Under the pieces are notes generated by a model, which saw only the letters and a list, made by a program, of their open reading frames with translations, searched no databases and was not told where the DNA came from. A program made the position numbers and the translations under genes. DNA of 64,000 nt from Dyella sp. BiH032. Lineage in GTDB: Bacteria > Pseudomonadota > Gammaproteobacteria > Xanthomonadales > Rhodanobacteraceae. The stretch covers positions 1,860,001-1,924,000 of the forward strand of contig NZ_CP134867.1 of NCBI RefSeq assembly GCF_031954525.1, written 5' to 3'. Positions 41,412 through 50,589 of the stretch are shown in pieces (the first letter of the stretch is position 1; each line of letters begins with the position of its first letter).

Positions 41412-41473
41412 TGCTGTGTCGGAAGCCTGTCCGCGCGCGCAGCCGCGCGTCGACGGCTCCCAAGGAGACTGTC

Positions 41474-41797
41474 ATGCCCTGGATCTACCTCGTGCTCGCC
41501 GGCCTGTTCGAGATCGGCTGGGCGATCGGACTGAAATACACGGAAGGCTTCAGCCGCCTCTGGCCCACCGTGGGCACCGTGGCGGCGATGGTCGCCAGCC
41601 TCATCCTGCTCGCGCTGGCGGTGAAGACCCTGCCGATCGGCACCGCCTACGCCGTGTGGACCGGCATCGGCGCGGTCGGCGCCGTGATTCTCGGCATCGT
41701 GCTGTTCGGCGATCCCGCCACCCCGGCGCGATTGCTCTGCGTGGCGCTGATCTTCGCCGGGATCATCGGGCTGAAGCTCACTGGCGGTGCCCATTGA
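41474..41797 (+). CDS. sugE: SMR-family guanidinium exporter (Gdx/SugE)
   Basis: 107 residues with four transmembrane helices. Conserved Glu13 in helix 1 ([18 protein letters not shown]) is the shared proton/substrate site of dual-topology SMR transporters; [20 protein letters not shown] and [20 protein letters not shown] are typical of the SugE/Gdx subgroup rather than EmrE. Control by a guanidine-II riboswitch supports the guanidinium-export function. AAGGAG lies seven bases before the ATG. Confidence 0.95.
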   Translation: MPWIYLVLAGLFEIGWAIGLKYTEGFSRLWPTVGTVAAMVASLILLALAVKTLPIGTAYAVWTGIGAVGAVILGIVLFGDPATPARLLCVALIFAGIIGLKLTGGAH

Positions 41798-41803
41798 CCT
41801 GTC

Positions 41804-41902
41804 GAGCGTAGGCTGGAGTGAGCCGCAGGCAAGCCCCAACGCTGGTGTACCCACCAGCTGCTTACGTCGGGTTTCGCCTTTGGCTCCCCCCGACCTACCT
41901 AT
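41804..41902. repeat. dispersed imperfect repeat (GTAGGCTGGAGTGAGC type)
   Basis: CGTAGGCTGGAGTGAGC, then AAGCCCCAACG, then TACGTCGGGTTTCGC and CCCGACCTACC. This is a degenerate form of the widespread proteobacterial extragenic repeat whose consensus alternates GTAGGTTGGGGTGAGC and AACCCCAAC. It shares its first half with the element near 18850. Confidence 0.6.
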
Positions 41903-41907
41903 GCAAG

Positions 41908-41936
41908 AAAGCCCGCCGTTCGGCGGGCTTTTCTTT
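41908..41936. terminator. bidirectional terminator between sugE and phoU
   Basis: AAAGCCCGC, loop CGTTCG, GCGGGCTTT followed by TTCTTTT. The run of A before the stem gives a partial T-tail for the minus strand, so it may also end the pst-phoU transcript. Confidence 0.88.
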
Positions 41937-41954
41937 TGTGGAGCGGCTTGGACT

Positions 41955-42689
41955 TCAGTCCGCCTTGTTGCCCAGCTTGGTGATTTCCGGGTTCGAGGTG
42001 AAGTCGCGCTTGCTGCGCTGCGCATTGAGCGGTTCGCCGTGCACCTGGAACCAGATGTTCTCGGCGACGTTGGTGGCGTGGTCGCCGATGCGCTCGATGT
42101 TCTTGGCCATGAACAGCAGGTGCGTGCACGGCGTGATGTTGCGCGGGTCTTCCATCATGTAGGTGAGCAACTGGCGGAAGTAGCCGGTGTAGGCCTCGTC
42201 CAGCTCGGCGTCGTCCTTCCACACCTGGTAGGCGCGCTCGGCATCGCGGTCGCGGTAGGCCATCAGCACTTCGCGCACTTCGCTGGCGGCCAGTTCGGCC
42301 AGGTAACCCAGGCCATTGGTCGGCGCGATGGGCGCCACCATCGACAGCGGGATGGAGCGCTTGGCGACGTTGGCAGCGTAGTCGCCGATGCGTTCGATGT
42401 CGGCGGCGATGCGCAGCGCGGCGAACACATTGCGCAGGTCGCTGGCGATCGGCGCGCGCAGCGCGAGCAGGCGCACCACGTCGTGGCTGATTTCCTGCTC
42501 CAGCTGGTCGATGGCGTCATCGTTGGCGACCACGCGCTGGGCGGCGCGTTCGTCGCGGCGCTCGACCACATCGATGGCCGACTCCAACTGCGTCACGGCC
42601 AGCTCGCCCATGCGCACGATTTCGCCGGTGAGGCGGGCAAGCTCGTCGTCGTAGCTCTTGATGATGTGTTCTTTGGTAGGGCCGGTCAT
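41955..42689 (-). CDS. phoU: phosphate signalling regulator PhoU
   Basis: 244 residues, two PhoU three-helix bundles (ARLTGEIVRMGELAVTQLESAIDVV; RIGDYAANVAKRSIPL and RIGDHATNVAENIWF metal-binding E/D-x-x-x-D motifs). It links the Pst transporter to the PhoR kinase and keeps the Pho regulon off when phosphate is plentiful. Last gene of pstSCAB-phoU. Confidence 0.97.
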   Translation of the reverse strand: MTGPTKEHIIKSYDDELARLTGEIVRMGELAVTQLESAIDVVERRDERAAQRVVANDDAIDQLEQEISHDVVRLLALRAPIASDLRNVFAALRIAADIERIGDYAANVAKRSIPLSMVAPIAPTNGLGYLAELAASEVREVLMAYRDRDAERAYQVWKDDAELDEAYTGYFRQLLTYMMEDPRNITPCTHLLFMAKNIERIGDHATNVAENIWFQVHGEPLNAQRSKRDFTSNPEITKLGNKAD

Positions 42690-42742
42690 GGGTCGGGTCC
42701 TGGCAGTGAAACGGGGAACAGAGAACGGGGATCCTGGCTATC

Positions 42743-43549
42743 TCAACCAAAGCGGCCGGTGATGTAATCCTCGGTCTGCTTCTTGCCGGGCTTGGTGAAG
42801 ATCTGTTCCGTGCGGTCGAACTCGATCAGCTCGCCCAGGTACATGAAGGCGGTGAGGTCCGAACAGCGGGCCGCCTGCTGCATGTTGTGGGTGACGATGA
42901 CGATGGTGTACTCGCTCTTGAGCTCTTCCACCAGCTGCTCGATGCGGCCGGTGGCGATCGGGTCCAGCGCCGACGTCGGCTCGTCGAGCAGCAGCACCTC
43001 GGGCTTCAAGGCGATGCCGCGGGCGATGCACAGGCGCTGCTGCTGGCCGCCGGAGAGGCCCAGTGCGTTCTGCTTGAGCTTGTCCTTCACTTCGTCCCAC
43101 AGGGCGGCGCTGCGCAGCGCCTGCTCCACGCGGATCTCCATGTCGGCGCGCGACAGGCGCTCGTGGTGGCGGATGCCGTAGGCCACGTTCTCGAAGATGG
43201 TCATCGGGAACGGGACCGGCTTCTGGAACACCATGCCGACCTTGCTGCGCAGCTTGTTCATCGAATAGCGCGCGTCGAGGATGTTCTCGCCGTCCAGCGT
43301 GATCTCGCCCTTGGCCTCCAGCTTCGGGTAGATCGCGTAGATGCGGTTGAAGATGCGCAGCAGCGTGGACTTGCCGCAGCCGGAGGGGCCGATGATGGCG
43401 GTGACCTTCTTCTCCGGGATATCCATGTTGATGCCTTTCAGCGCATGGAATCCGTTGTAGTAGAAGTTCAGGTCGCGCACGCGCAGCTTGGTCGGCGCCA
43501 GCGCGGGAGCGGGCTGCGGATGGATGCCGGCGACGGCGGACTCAGTCAT
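42743..43549 (-). CDS. pstB: phosphate ABC transporter ATPase PstB
   Basis: 268 residues. Walker [10 protein letters not shown], signature [16 protein letters not shown], Walker [15 protein letters not shown], and the switch His in [16 protein letters not shown]. It powers phosphate import. The start overlaps the pstA stop by eight bases, so the genes are translationally coupled. Confidence 0.98.
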   Translation of the reverse strand: MTESAVAGIHPQPAPALAPTKLRVRDLNFYYNGFHALKGINMDIPEKKVTAIIGPSGCGKSTLLRIFNRIYAIYPKLEAKGEITLDGENILDARYSMNKLRSKVGMVFQKPVPFPMTIFENVAYGIRHHERLSRADMEIRVEQALRSAALWDEVKDKLKQNALGLSGGQQQRLCIARGIALKPEVLLLDEPTSALDPIATGRIEQLVEELKSEYTIVIVTHNMQQAARCSDLTAFMYLGELIEFDRTEQIFTKPGKKQTEDYITGRFG

Positions 43550-44414
43550 GGGACACCTTGTTGCGGGAGAGGATCAGGCGGGAGAGCAGGCTCAACGCGA
43601 GCACGAACATGGTGATCACGAAGGCGCCGGCCCAGGCGATGGCGTTGATCGCAGGGTCCGGGTCCTTGGTGTACTCGTAGATCGCCTGGGGAAGGCTCGG
43701 CATCTTGTCCATCGGGTTGAAGGTCAGGAAGTTGTTGCCGAACGCGGTGAAGAGCAGGGGGGCGGTCTCGCCGCTGATGCGGGCCAGCGCCAGCAGCACG
43801 CCGGTGATGATGCCCGAGCGCGAGGCGCGCATGAGGATCTGGGTGGTCAGCTTCCACTGCGGGATGCCCAGCGACAGCGATGCTTCGCGCAAGGTCGAAG
43901 GCACCAGGCGCAGCATTTCGTCGGTGGTGCGCACGATCACCGGCAAGGCGATCAGCGCCAGCGCGATGCCGCCGGCGAGGCCGGAGAACGTAGTGTTGCC
44001 GCTGGTGAGCGCCGTGGTGGGCAGCACCACGATCGTATAAACGAACAGGCCCAGCACGATCGAGGGCGCCGACAGCAGGATATCGTTGAGGAAGCGGATC
44101 GATTCGCCCAGCTTCGTGCGATTGGCGTACTCGGCCAGCCACGTGCCGGCCAGCACGCCGATCGGCGTGGCGATGAGGATGCCCAGGAGGTTCAGGATCA
44201 GGCTGCCGACCATGGCGTTGGCCAGGCCGCCGTTCTCGCGGTACACCGAGATCTTGGTGAACAGGTTCCAGTTCATTGCGCCGATGCCCTGGCGCAGGGT
44301 CTCCCACAGGATCCACGCCAGGAAGGCGAGGCCGATCAGCGTGGCCAGCGAACTCAGGCCCAGCGCCACCACGTTGGTGATGCGGCGTCGCAGGTAAAGG
44401 GCGGAGGACTTCAT
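43542..44414 (-). CDS. pstA: phosphate ABC transporter permease PstA
   Basis: 290 residues with six transmembrane helices. The EAA-type loop ([21 protein letters not shown]) that docks on PstB is present. ATG 44414 shares its first base with the pstC stop (TGATG), fixing the start. Confidence 0.96.
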   Translation of the reverse strand: MKSSALYLRRRITNVVALGLSSLATLIGLAFLAWILWETLRQGIGAMNWNLFTKISVYRENGGLANAMVGSLILNLLGILIATPIGVLAGTWLAEYANRTKLGESIRFLNDILLSAPSIVLGLFVYTIVVLPTTALTSGNTTFSGLAGGIALALIALPVIVRTTDEMLRLVPSTLREASLSLGIPQWKLTTQILMRASRSGIITGVLLALARISGETAPLLFTAFGNNFLTFNPMDKMPSLPQAIYEYTKDPDPAINAIAWAGAFVITMFVLALSLLSRLILSRNKVSHD

Positions 44415-45433
44415 CAGCGGCCCTCCTTGTGGGCGAGTCGGCGCAGCATCAGGCGGGCGATCATCAGCACGATGAAGGTGACTACGAACAGCAGGAATGC
44501 CAGCGCCATCAGCGAGGATTTCTGCAGGCCGGCGGCTTCGCCGAACTGGTTGGCGATGGTGGAGGCGATGGACGCACCCGGATCGAGCAGCGAGGGCGAG
44601 AGTTTCATCTTGTTGCCGATGATGAAAGTCACCGCCATCGTTTCGCCCAGCGCGCGGCCCAGGCCGAGGAAGATGCCGCCGATCACCGCCGACCGGGTAT
44701 AGGGCAGCACGATGTCCCACGCCACTTCCCAGGTGCTGGAGCCCAGCGCGTAGGCCGACTCCTTCAGGCGGGTGGGTACGGTCTGGAACACCTCGCGCAT
44801 CACCGAGGAGATGAACGGGATGATCATGATGGCCAGCACGATGCCCGCGGTCAGCACGCTGCCGCCGAATGGGTTGTCGTTGCCGAACATCTTGCCGATG
44901 AAGGGAACGTGCTCGGCGACCCAGGACACCTTGCCGTCGTCCGGCTGGTTGCCCAGGTAGTTGGTCAGCCAGGGCTTGATGTGGTCGGCGAAGAAGGGCG
45001 CGAACACGAACAGGCCCCACATGCCGTAGATGATCGAGGGAATGCCCGCGAGCAGTTCGATGGCGGAGGCGACCGGAGTGCGCAGCCACGGCGGCGCGAC
45101 TTCGGAAAGATAGAGCGCGATGCCGAAGCTCACCGGCACGGCGATGAGCAGCGCGATGAAGGAGGTCACCAGCGTGCCGAAGACCGGCACCACTGCGCCG
45201 TAGACGTCGTCGCTGGGGTTCCACTCGCTGCTGGTGAGGAAGCCGAGGCCGAAGTGGGCAAACGCGTCGCGGCCGCCCCACAGCGTGGCCCCGGCGGCGC
45301 CGAGGAGGCAGGCCAGCACCAGCAGGGCACAGCCCATGAGGAGCCAGCCGAACAGGCGGTCGTCGCGCGCGTCGCGCCGCGCTCGGACTTCCTGGGTGGT
45401 GAGGGGCGCCGCGGCGGCCTCGTTCGCTTGCAT
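44414..45433 (-). CDS. pstC: phosphate ABC transporter permease PstC
   Basis: 339 residues: a cytoplasmic N terminus, six helices, a periplasmic loop of about 60 residues (DHIKPWLTNYLGNQPDDGK) that is longer than in E. coli PstC, and an EAA loop (RLKESAYALGSSTWEVAWDIV). Partner of PstA. Separated from pstS by 167 bases holding a strong hairpin. Confidence 0.96.
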   Translation of the reverse strand: MQANEAAAAPLTTQEVRARRDARDDRLFGWLLMGCALLVLACLLGAAGATLWGGRDAFAHFGLGFLTSSEWNPSDDVYGAVVPVFGTLVTSFIALLIAVPVSFGIALYLSEVAPPWLRTPVASAIELLAGIPSIIYGMWGLFVFAPFFADHIKPWLTNYLGNQPDDGKVSWVAEHVPFIGKMFGNDNPFGGSVLTAGIVLAIMIIPFISSVMREVFQTVPTRLKESAYALGSSTWEVAWDIVLPYTRSAVIGGIFLGLGRALGETMAVTFIIGNKMKLSPSLLDPGASIASTIANQFGEAAGLQKSSLMALAFLLFVVTFIVLMIARLMLRRLAHKEGR

Positions 45434-45513
45434 GATGTCGCTTCCCTAGGCAACGCCGGCCGGCTGCGCCGCCCGATCGATGGGTTGTGCGCCGCTTCGG
45501 CGCCTTTCAGCAA

Positions 45514-45545
45514 CAGGCCGCCCCTTCCTGCGAGGGGGCGGCCTG
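45514..45545 (-). promoter_or_regulatory. intercistronic hairpin between pstS and pstC
   Basis: CAGGCCGCCCC (45514-45524), 10-base loop, GGGGCGGCCTG (45535-45545): a perfect 11-bp stem without a T-run on the minus strand. It probably protects the pstS mRNA 3' end and lets some transcripts continue into pstCAB, giving excess binding protein. Confidence 0.6.
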
Positions 45546-45600
45546 GTTGTGCACCCGGCGTCCGTGCCGGTGGCGGCGGAGCGTGCCCGCCGCGGGTCGG

Positions 45601-46635
45601 TCAATGCTTGAACTCGCTGCCCCAGTACGCCTCGATCTTCTTCACGAGGGTGTCCGGCAGGGCGACATAGTCCAGCGAGGCGGCGTCGTTCTGGCCGTTG
45701 TTCAGCGCCCACTTGAAGAACTCGAAGGCGACCTTGCTGTGCTCGGCGTTCTTCGGGGTCTTGTACATCACCACCCAGGTGGTGGCCGTGATCGGCCACG
45801 CCTGCGCACCCGGGGCGTTGGTCATGATCACGTTGAAGTCCTTGGCGCTGGCCCAGTCGGCCGTGGCGGCCGCGGCGGCGAAGGACTCGGCGCTCGGCAC
45901 CACGAACTGGCCGGCGGCGTTCTTCATGTCCACCCAGGCGATGGCGTTCTTCTTCGCGTAGGCGTACTCGACGTAGCCGATCGAACCGTTGATCTGCTTG
46001 ACGTACTGCGACACGCCTTCATTGCCCTTGCCGCCCACGCCGGTCGGCCACTCGACGGCCGTACCGAACTTCACCTTATCCGCCCACTCCTTGCTGACCT
46101 TGGAGAGGTAGTTGGTGAAGTTGAACGAGGTGCCCGAGCCGTCCGAGCGGTGCACGACCGTGATCTTCTTGGCCGGCAGGTTGAGGCCGGCGTTCAGCGC
46201 GGCGATCTTGGGGTCGTTCCAGTTGGTGATCTTGCCCAGGAAGATGTCGGCCAGGATGGCGCCATCGAGCTTGACCTGGTCGGCCTTGATGCCCGGGATG
46301 TTCACCACCGGCACGATGCCGCCCACCACCACCGGGAACTGGCCCAGCTTGAAGCTGGCGAGGTCTTCGGCCTTCACCGGCGCGTCGGTGGCGCCGAAGT
46401 CGATGGTGCCTTCCTTGATCTGCGCGACGCCCGCGCCGGAGCCGACCGACTGGTAGTTGAGCTTGTTGCCGGTCTTCTCGGCGTAAGCGGCGGACCACTT
46501 CGAGAGCACCGGGTAGACGAAGCTGGAGCCGGCGCCGGTGATGTCCGTGGCATGCGCGGACATGCCGAACAGCGAGGCCGCCGCGATCACGGCCGTCGAG
46601 CCGATGCGGGACAGATATTTGCTAGAGGTCAACAC
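45601..46635 (-). CDS. pstS: periplasmic phosphate-binding protein PstS
   Basis: 344 residues with a GTG start six bases after AAGGAG. Signal peptide ends near SAHA-TD. Mature motifs DITGAGSSFVYPVLSKW, GSGAGVAQIKEGTIDFGATD and RSDGSGTSFNFTNYL are the phosphate-binding residues of PstS. First gene of the pst operon, downstream of two tandem Pho boxes. Confidence 0.97.
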   Translation of the reverse strand: MLTSSKYLSRIGSTAVIAAASLFGMSAHATDITGAGSSFVYPVLSKWSAAYAEKTGNKLNYQSVGSGAGVAQIKEGTIDFGATDAPVKAEDLASFKLGQFPVVVGGIVPVVNIPGIKADQVKLDGAILADIFLGKITNWNDPKIAALNAGLNLPAKKITVVHRSDGSGTSFNFTNYLSKVSKEWADKVKFGTAVEWPTGVGGKGNEGVSQYVKQINGSIGYVEYAYAKKNAIAWVDMKNAAGQFVVPSAESFAAAAATADWASAKDFNVIMTNAPGAQAWPITATTWVVMYKTPKNAEHSKVAFEFFKWALNNGQNDAASLDYVALPDTLVKKIEAYWGSEFKH

Positions 46636-46683
46636 GGTTGCTCCTTAGTGATAAGGGTCACGGGGGATTCCCGCCCGACCGCT

Positions 46684-46739
46684 ATTTCATGCGCGCCGTG
46701 TTGCAATGAAATGAGCTGAATGTTTCAGCGATATGACAG
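46684..46739 (-). promoter_or_regulatory. Pho-regulated promoter of pstS: two tandem Pho boxes and -10
   Basis: On the minus strand four heptamers recur exactly every 11 bases: CTGTCAT (plus 46733-46739), CTGAAAC (46722-46728), AGCTCAT (46711-46717) and TTGCAAC (46700-46706). Ten bases later comes TGAAAT (46684-46689), a -10. Direct repeats of CTGTCAT with 4-base spacers, placed 10 bases before the -10, are the PhoB-dependent layout. The first two repeats are the stronger ones. Confidence 0.8.
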
Positions 46740-46749
46740 GCTGTCATAT
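46731..46749. promoter_or_regulatory. ATATGACAG-G-CTGTCATAT palindrome over the Pho box
   Basis: A perfect 9-bp inverted repeat around one G, using the upstream-most Pho half-site and a second CTGTCATAT on the plus strand pointing to rnt. It could let PhoB bind in both orientations or serve another regulator. Confidence 0.45.
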
Positions 46750-46820
46750 TGGGGCGCGGAAGGGCGGGGAATGGCAGGCCGGGCCTGCTTCTCCTTCCGT
46801 CTCCCGCGCAGCCGTGCGCC

Positions 46821-47489
46821 TTACAGCACGTCGAGCCCGATGTGCTCCCGCTCGAAGGTTTCCAGCCTCCGCCACCGGTTGACGATGGTGCAGAAGAGTT
46901 CGGCCGTGCGTTCGGCATCGTAGATGGCCGAGTGCGCTTCGCGCGTGTCGAAGACATGGCCGGCGGCCTGCACGGATTTGCTCAGCACCGTCTGGCCATA
47001 GGCCAGGCCGCCCAGCGTGGCGGTGTCGAAGCAGCTGAAGGGGTGGAATGGGTTGCGCTTGTGCCCCACGCGGCGCACGGCGGCATTGAGGAAGCCCAGG
47101 TCGAAGGCCGCGTTGTGGCCGACCAGGATCGCGCGCTGGCAGTCCACCTCGCGCATGCGCGCGCGGACTTCCTGGAAAACGTGGTCCAGCGCCGCCCGCT
47201 CGTGCAAGGCGCCGCGCAGCGGGTTGTCCGGGTCGATGCCGGTGATCTCCAGCGCCCGCGGGTCGATGTTGGCGCCCGGAAACGGCTCCACGTGGGCGGA
47301 AACTGCCGGCCGCGGGCGCAGATAACCCTCGGCGTCCATGTCCAGGGTGACGGCGGCGATCTCTAGGAGGGCGTCGCGCTCGGCGTCGAATCCGCCGGTT
47401 TCCACGTCCACGATGACCGGATAGAAGCCGCGGAAGCGGTCAGCCATGCGGCTGGCCATGCTGTTGCTCAGGTTTTCGGGGTTTTCCAT
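46821..47489 (-). CDS. rnt: ribonuclease T
   Basis: 222 residues, a DEDDh exonuclease. D28/E30 ([11 protein letters not shown]), [10 protein letters not shown] and [13 protein letters not shown] hold the four acidic residues and the His. RNase T trims tRNA and other stable RNA 3' ends. It lies between pstS and a porin gene but has no obvious link to phosphate. Confidence 0.95.
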   Translation of the reverse strand: MENPENLSNSMASRMADRFRGFYPVIVDVETGGFDAERDALLEIAAVTLDMDAEGYLRPRPAVSAHVEPFPGANIDPRALEITGIDPDNPLRGALHERAALDHVFQEVRARMREVDCQRAILVGHNAAFDLGFLNAAVRRVGHKRNPFHPFSCFDTATLGGLAYGQTVLSKSVQAAGHVFDTREAHSAIYDAERTAELFCTIVNRWRRLETFEREHIGLDVL

Positions 47490-47562
47490 CGCGGAAGCAT
47501 ATCAGCCGGCTGCGGGGCGCCGTGAGCCGGGCGGTGGGCATTTGTTGCAAGAGGGTGTGCCG

Positions 47563-47580
47563 GTGTCTTGGTTTTGTCAT
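47563..47580 (+). promoter_or_regulatory. candidate Pho box upstream of porin gene
   Basis: GTGTCTT (47563-47569), 4 bases, TTGTCAT (47574-47580): 5/7 and 6/7 matches to CTGTCAT with the correct 11-base period. A weak -10 (CGGAAT) follows 10 bases later. Confidence 0.45.
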
Positions 47581-47692
47581 CTAAACAGCACGGAATCGTA
47601 AAGGGCCGGCCGCATCCTGCCGGCCATCCTGTTGGCCGGCCGATCGAGAGGGGGCGGTACAGGCAATGTCTACCAACATGCGGAGAACATCC

Positions 47693-49066
47693 ATGCGTTC
47701 CAAGTTGCTCGCGGTGGCGATTGCCGCCGGTTTGGGCGTCGTCAGTTTCCACGTTGCCGCGGAGCCGGCGACGAAGGGCAAGGCCGCCCAGACCAGCCAG
47801 ACGTCGCAGGCGTCCCAGAACGCCGAGATCGAGGCGCTGAAGGCCCAGCTCGCCGAGCTGCAGGCCAAGGTCATCGAGCTGGAACAGCGCACCGATGCGC
47901 AGTCCGACATCAACGTCAGCACCGGCCAGAACATCGAAGCCGTGCAGAAGGCCCAGGCCGTCGCTGACAAGAAGGTGGCGGTCATCGACAAGTTCGTGAA
48001 CAACACGAAGGTCGGCGGCACGATGTTCTTCGACCTGACCAACGCCGACCACAAGGAAAAGGGCAAGACCGGCGGCTTCGTCAGCAAGGATGGCCATGGC
48101 TCGGTCAATGGCACCGGCTTCGACGTCAAGCGCTTCTACCTGACCATCGACCACCAGTTCGACGACGTGTGGTCGGCCAACCTGACTACCGACTTCAACT
48201 ATCAGTCGACCCTGAGCCAGACCAGCCTGTTCGTGAAGAAGGCCTACGTGCAGGGCAAGTTCGATCCGCTCTTCGCGGTGCGCTTCGGTGCGACCGACAT
48301 GCCGTGGATCCCCTACGTCGAGAAGTGGTACGGCTACCGCTTCATCGAGAACACCATCACCGACCGCAGCATCGACGGCGGCCGCGGCACCGTGGGCCAG
48401 GCCCCGGCCGGCCTGGGTTCGTTCGGCAACTCGTCCGACTGGGGTGTCCATGCCTTGGGCGCGACCACCGGCGACAACGCGATCAACTACCAGTTGTCCG
48501 TGGTCAACGGCCGCGGTTTCCGCAACCCGTCGCGTTCGGACAGCGTGGACGTTGAAGCCCGCTTCGGCTACCAGCCGATCGAGCAGATGGTCATCGCCGT
48601 GGGCGGTTACGACGGCAAGCGCGGCAACAAGGTGCAGAACGGCACCGCCACGCAGAACGCGACGCGCGGCGACGTGCTGGTCGCCTACCGCGACAAGACC
48701 TTCGGCCTGGGCGGCGAATACTTCACCGCCAAGAACTGGGACGACGTGCTGAAGTACAACGGCCAGGTGCCGGTGCCGGCGGTGGTGCGCGACAAGGCCG
48801 AGGGCTACTCGCTGTTCGGCGACTGGAGCTTCGCCCCGCAGTGGGCCCTGTTCGCCCGCTACGACCGCGTGGATTACAAGTGGTGGGGCCTCACCGGTCC
48901 GCAGAACAAGCTGAAGGACGTCTACTACAACGCCGGCGTGTCGTACGACGTGCTGAAGAACCTGCGCCTGGCGTTCGCGTGGAAGCACGACAAGCTGGAA
49001 GGCCCGCTGAAGGCGTTCCAGTACAAGACCAACGAGATCGGCTTCTGGGGCGTGCTGTCCTACTGA
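47693..49066 (+). CDS. outer-membrane porin, phosphate-selective porin (OprP/OprO-like)
   Basis: 457 residues. Signal peptide (LLAVAIAAGLGVVSFHVAA), then a short coiled coil (NAEIEALKAQLAELQAKVIELEQ), then a beta-barrel with alternating aromatic strands ending in FWGVLSY, a porin-type aromatic C terminus. KVGGTMFFDLTNAD and FDVKRFYLTIDHQFDD resemble PF07396-type porins. ATG 47693 is chosen because GGAGA precedes it by six bases. The position beside pst and the candidate Pho box suggest phosphate or other anion uptake; substrate selectivity is inferred. Confidence 0.82.
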   Translation: MRSKLLAVAIAAGLGVVSFHVAAEPATKGKAAQTSQTSQASQNAEIEALKAQLAELQAKVIELEQRTDAQSDINVSTGQNIEAVQKAQAVADKKVAVIDKFVNNTKVGGTMFFDLTNADHKEKGKTGGFVSKDGHGSVNGTGFDVKRFYLTIDHQFDDVWSANLTTDFNYQSTLSQTSLFVKKAYVQGKFDPLFAVRFGATDMPWIPYVEKWYGYRFIENTITDRSIDGGRGTVGQAPAGLGSFGNSSDWGVHALGATTGDNAINYQLSVVNGRGFRNPSRSDSVDVEARFGYQPIEQMVIAVGGYDGKRGNKVQNGTATQNATRGDVLVAYRDKTFGLGGEYFTAKNWDDVLKYNGQVPVPAVVRDKAEGYSLFGDWSFAPQWALFARYDRVDYKWWGLTGPQNKLKDVYYNAGVSYDVLKNLRLAFAWKHDKLEGPLKAFQYKTNEIGFWGVLSY

Positions 49067-49106
49067 TCTCACCGGTTATCGGAAGGGAGTTCGACCCATG
49101 GACGGA

Positions 49107-49138
49107 AAACGGCGGGCCTCAAGCCCGCCGTTTGCTTT
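49107..49138. terminator. terminator between convergent porin genes
   Basis: AAACGGCGGGC (49107-49117), loop CTCAA, GCCCGCCGTTT (49123-49133), then GCTTTTC. A perfect 11-bp stem. Confidence 0.88.
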
Positions 49139-49176
49139 TCCGGCAGCCACGAAAATAACCAGGTTGTGGTCTTGCG

Positions 49177-50589
49177 TCAGTAGTTCACTTGCAGCTGCAC
49201 CCTCAGCAAGTCGCCATCGATGCGGCGATACGGCGCGGAGGCGACATTGGTCCGGCGCATGTTGGCGTAGGCCACTGCCAGCTCCACGGCGTTGGACGGC
49301 TGCCATTCCACGCCGATCTCGGTTTCGTCGACCAGCATGCGCGGCGTGTTGGTATCGAATTTCGACGCCCCGCGATAGGTCTGCCATTTCAGATACGGGA
49401 ACAGCGTGCCGATGCTGCCGCCGTCGATCTTGTACATCGCTTGGACGTAGCCACCGCGCAGGGAAGTGGTCCGGATCTGGCGCCTGGCGACATCCAGCTC
49501 GGGACCGCGGCCGACCGTCCATTCCGCCTGCAGGCCGAACGGCTGCGGGTAATAGATGGCATGGACCGCGACGCGCTGGTCGATCGAGCCGTTTACCGGC
49601 GCGGTGTCCTTCGGCGTGAAGCTGCGGCCGCCGATGGTGATCGACGTGGGCGTGGCAATCTTGAAACGCCCGCTATAGGCATCGGCGCCGACTTCGAAAA
49701 ACTGCCCGTTGTCGAATTTGAACGGATAGCTGAAGTGCAGCACGGTGTGCAGGCTGTTGTTCTGCTCGGCGCGATTGGCGCCCTGGCCGTTGTAGAAGCC
49801 CAGGCCGACCACGCCGTAGTCGCCGGAGCCCTTCAGGCCGGACTTCACCAGGTATTGGAAGCGCTCCTGCACGTGCTTGGGGGTGTAGTAGAAGAACAGG
49901 CCCAGATCGCGTTCGTCGCGCACGCCCGAGTTCAGCGCGTCGGCGCGGTCGGGGGTGAGGCGGTTCTGGCTGGATTGTAGGTTTTCCCAGCCGTACGGCA
50001 CTTTCGATTGCCCTGCGCGTACGCGGTATTCGCGGTTCTTGTCGAAGTAGATATCCGCATAGGCGTCCCGCAGTTGCGCGAAGTTGCTGGTGCTGGAGCC
50101 GCTGGGTGTGCTGGCGAAATCCGGCTGCAGGTAGAACGACACGCGATCGTTGATGTCGCCGCTGAGCACCACACGCGCACGGCGGATGCCGAAGCCCTGG
50201 TTGTCGCCGATAAAGCGGTCGCCCGGCGAACGCAGGTCGGCGGCGTCGCCGCCAATCCCCTGGTTGTAGCGCAGCTGGGTGTAGCCGCGGATCGAGATGC
50301 GGTCAAACCATTTCTTCTCGGCCGGCTTGGCTGGCTTGGCCTCCGCAACCAGGTGAGCGCTTCCTGTCGGGGAGGGATCGGCCGGCGCGGCGGACGGCGT
50401 CTGCGTCGCCGCCGTCGGCTCGTCGATCTGGACGAAGGTGCCGAGCTTCACGCGGCCGGGGCCGGGTTCGGCATAGATCTGCTGGGTCTTGCGATCGACA
50501 TAAAGGTCGAGCGTGGCGGCGGGAGAGGCCTCTGAGAGCGCGGCGGCCCCCATGGTCCAGAGCATCGAAGCTAGGGTTTTTTTCTTCAT
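49177..50589 (-). CDS. phosphate-selective porin OprO/OprP family
   Basis: 470 residues. Signal peptide (KKKTLASMLWTMGAAALSEA), a linker with LDLYVDRKTQQIYAEPGPGR and a Pro/Ala-rich stretch, then a PF07396-type barrel: RISIRGYTQLRYNQGIGG, FGIRRARVVLSGDINDRVSFYLQPDF, GQSKVPYGWENLQSSQNRL, ending QLQVNY. OprP-like channels take up phosphate or polyphosphate under starvation. ATG 50589 is chosen for the Lys-rich signal start; 50595 is an alternative. A Pho box lies 138 bases upstream. Confidence 0.88.
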   Translation of the reverse strand: MKKKTLASMLWTMGAAALSEASPAATLDLYVDRKTQQIYAEPGPGRVKLGTFVQIDEPTAATQTPSAAPADPSPTGSAHLVAEAKPAKPAEKKWFDRISIRGYTQLRYNQGIGGDAADLRSPGDRFIGDNQGFGIRRARVVLSGDINDRVSFYLQPDFASTPSGSSTSNFAQLRDAYADIYFDKNREYRVRAGQSKVPYGWENLQSSQNRLTPDRADALNSGVRDERDLGLFFYYTPKHVQERFQYLVKSGLKGSGDYGVVGLGFYNGQGANRAEQNNSLHTVLHFSYPFKFDNGQFFEVGADAYSGRFKIATPTSITIGGRSFTPKDTAPVNGSIDQRVAVHAIYYPQPFGLQAEWTVGRGPELDVARRQIRTTSLRGGYVQAMYKIDGGSIGTLFPYLKWQTYRGASKFDTNTPRMLVDETEIGVEWQPSNAVELAVAYANMRRTNVASAPYRRIDGDLLRVQLQVNY

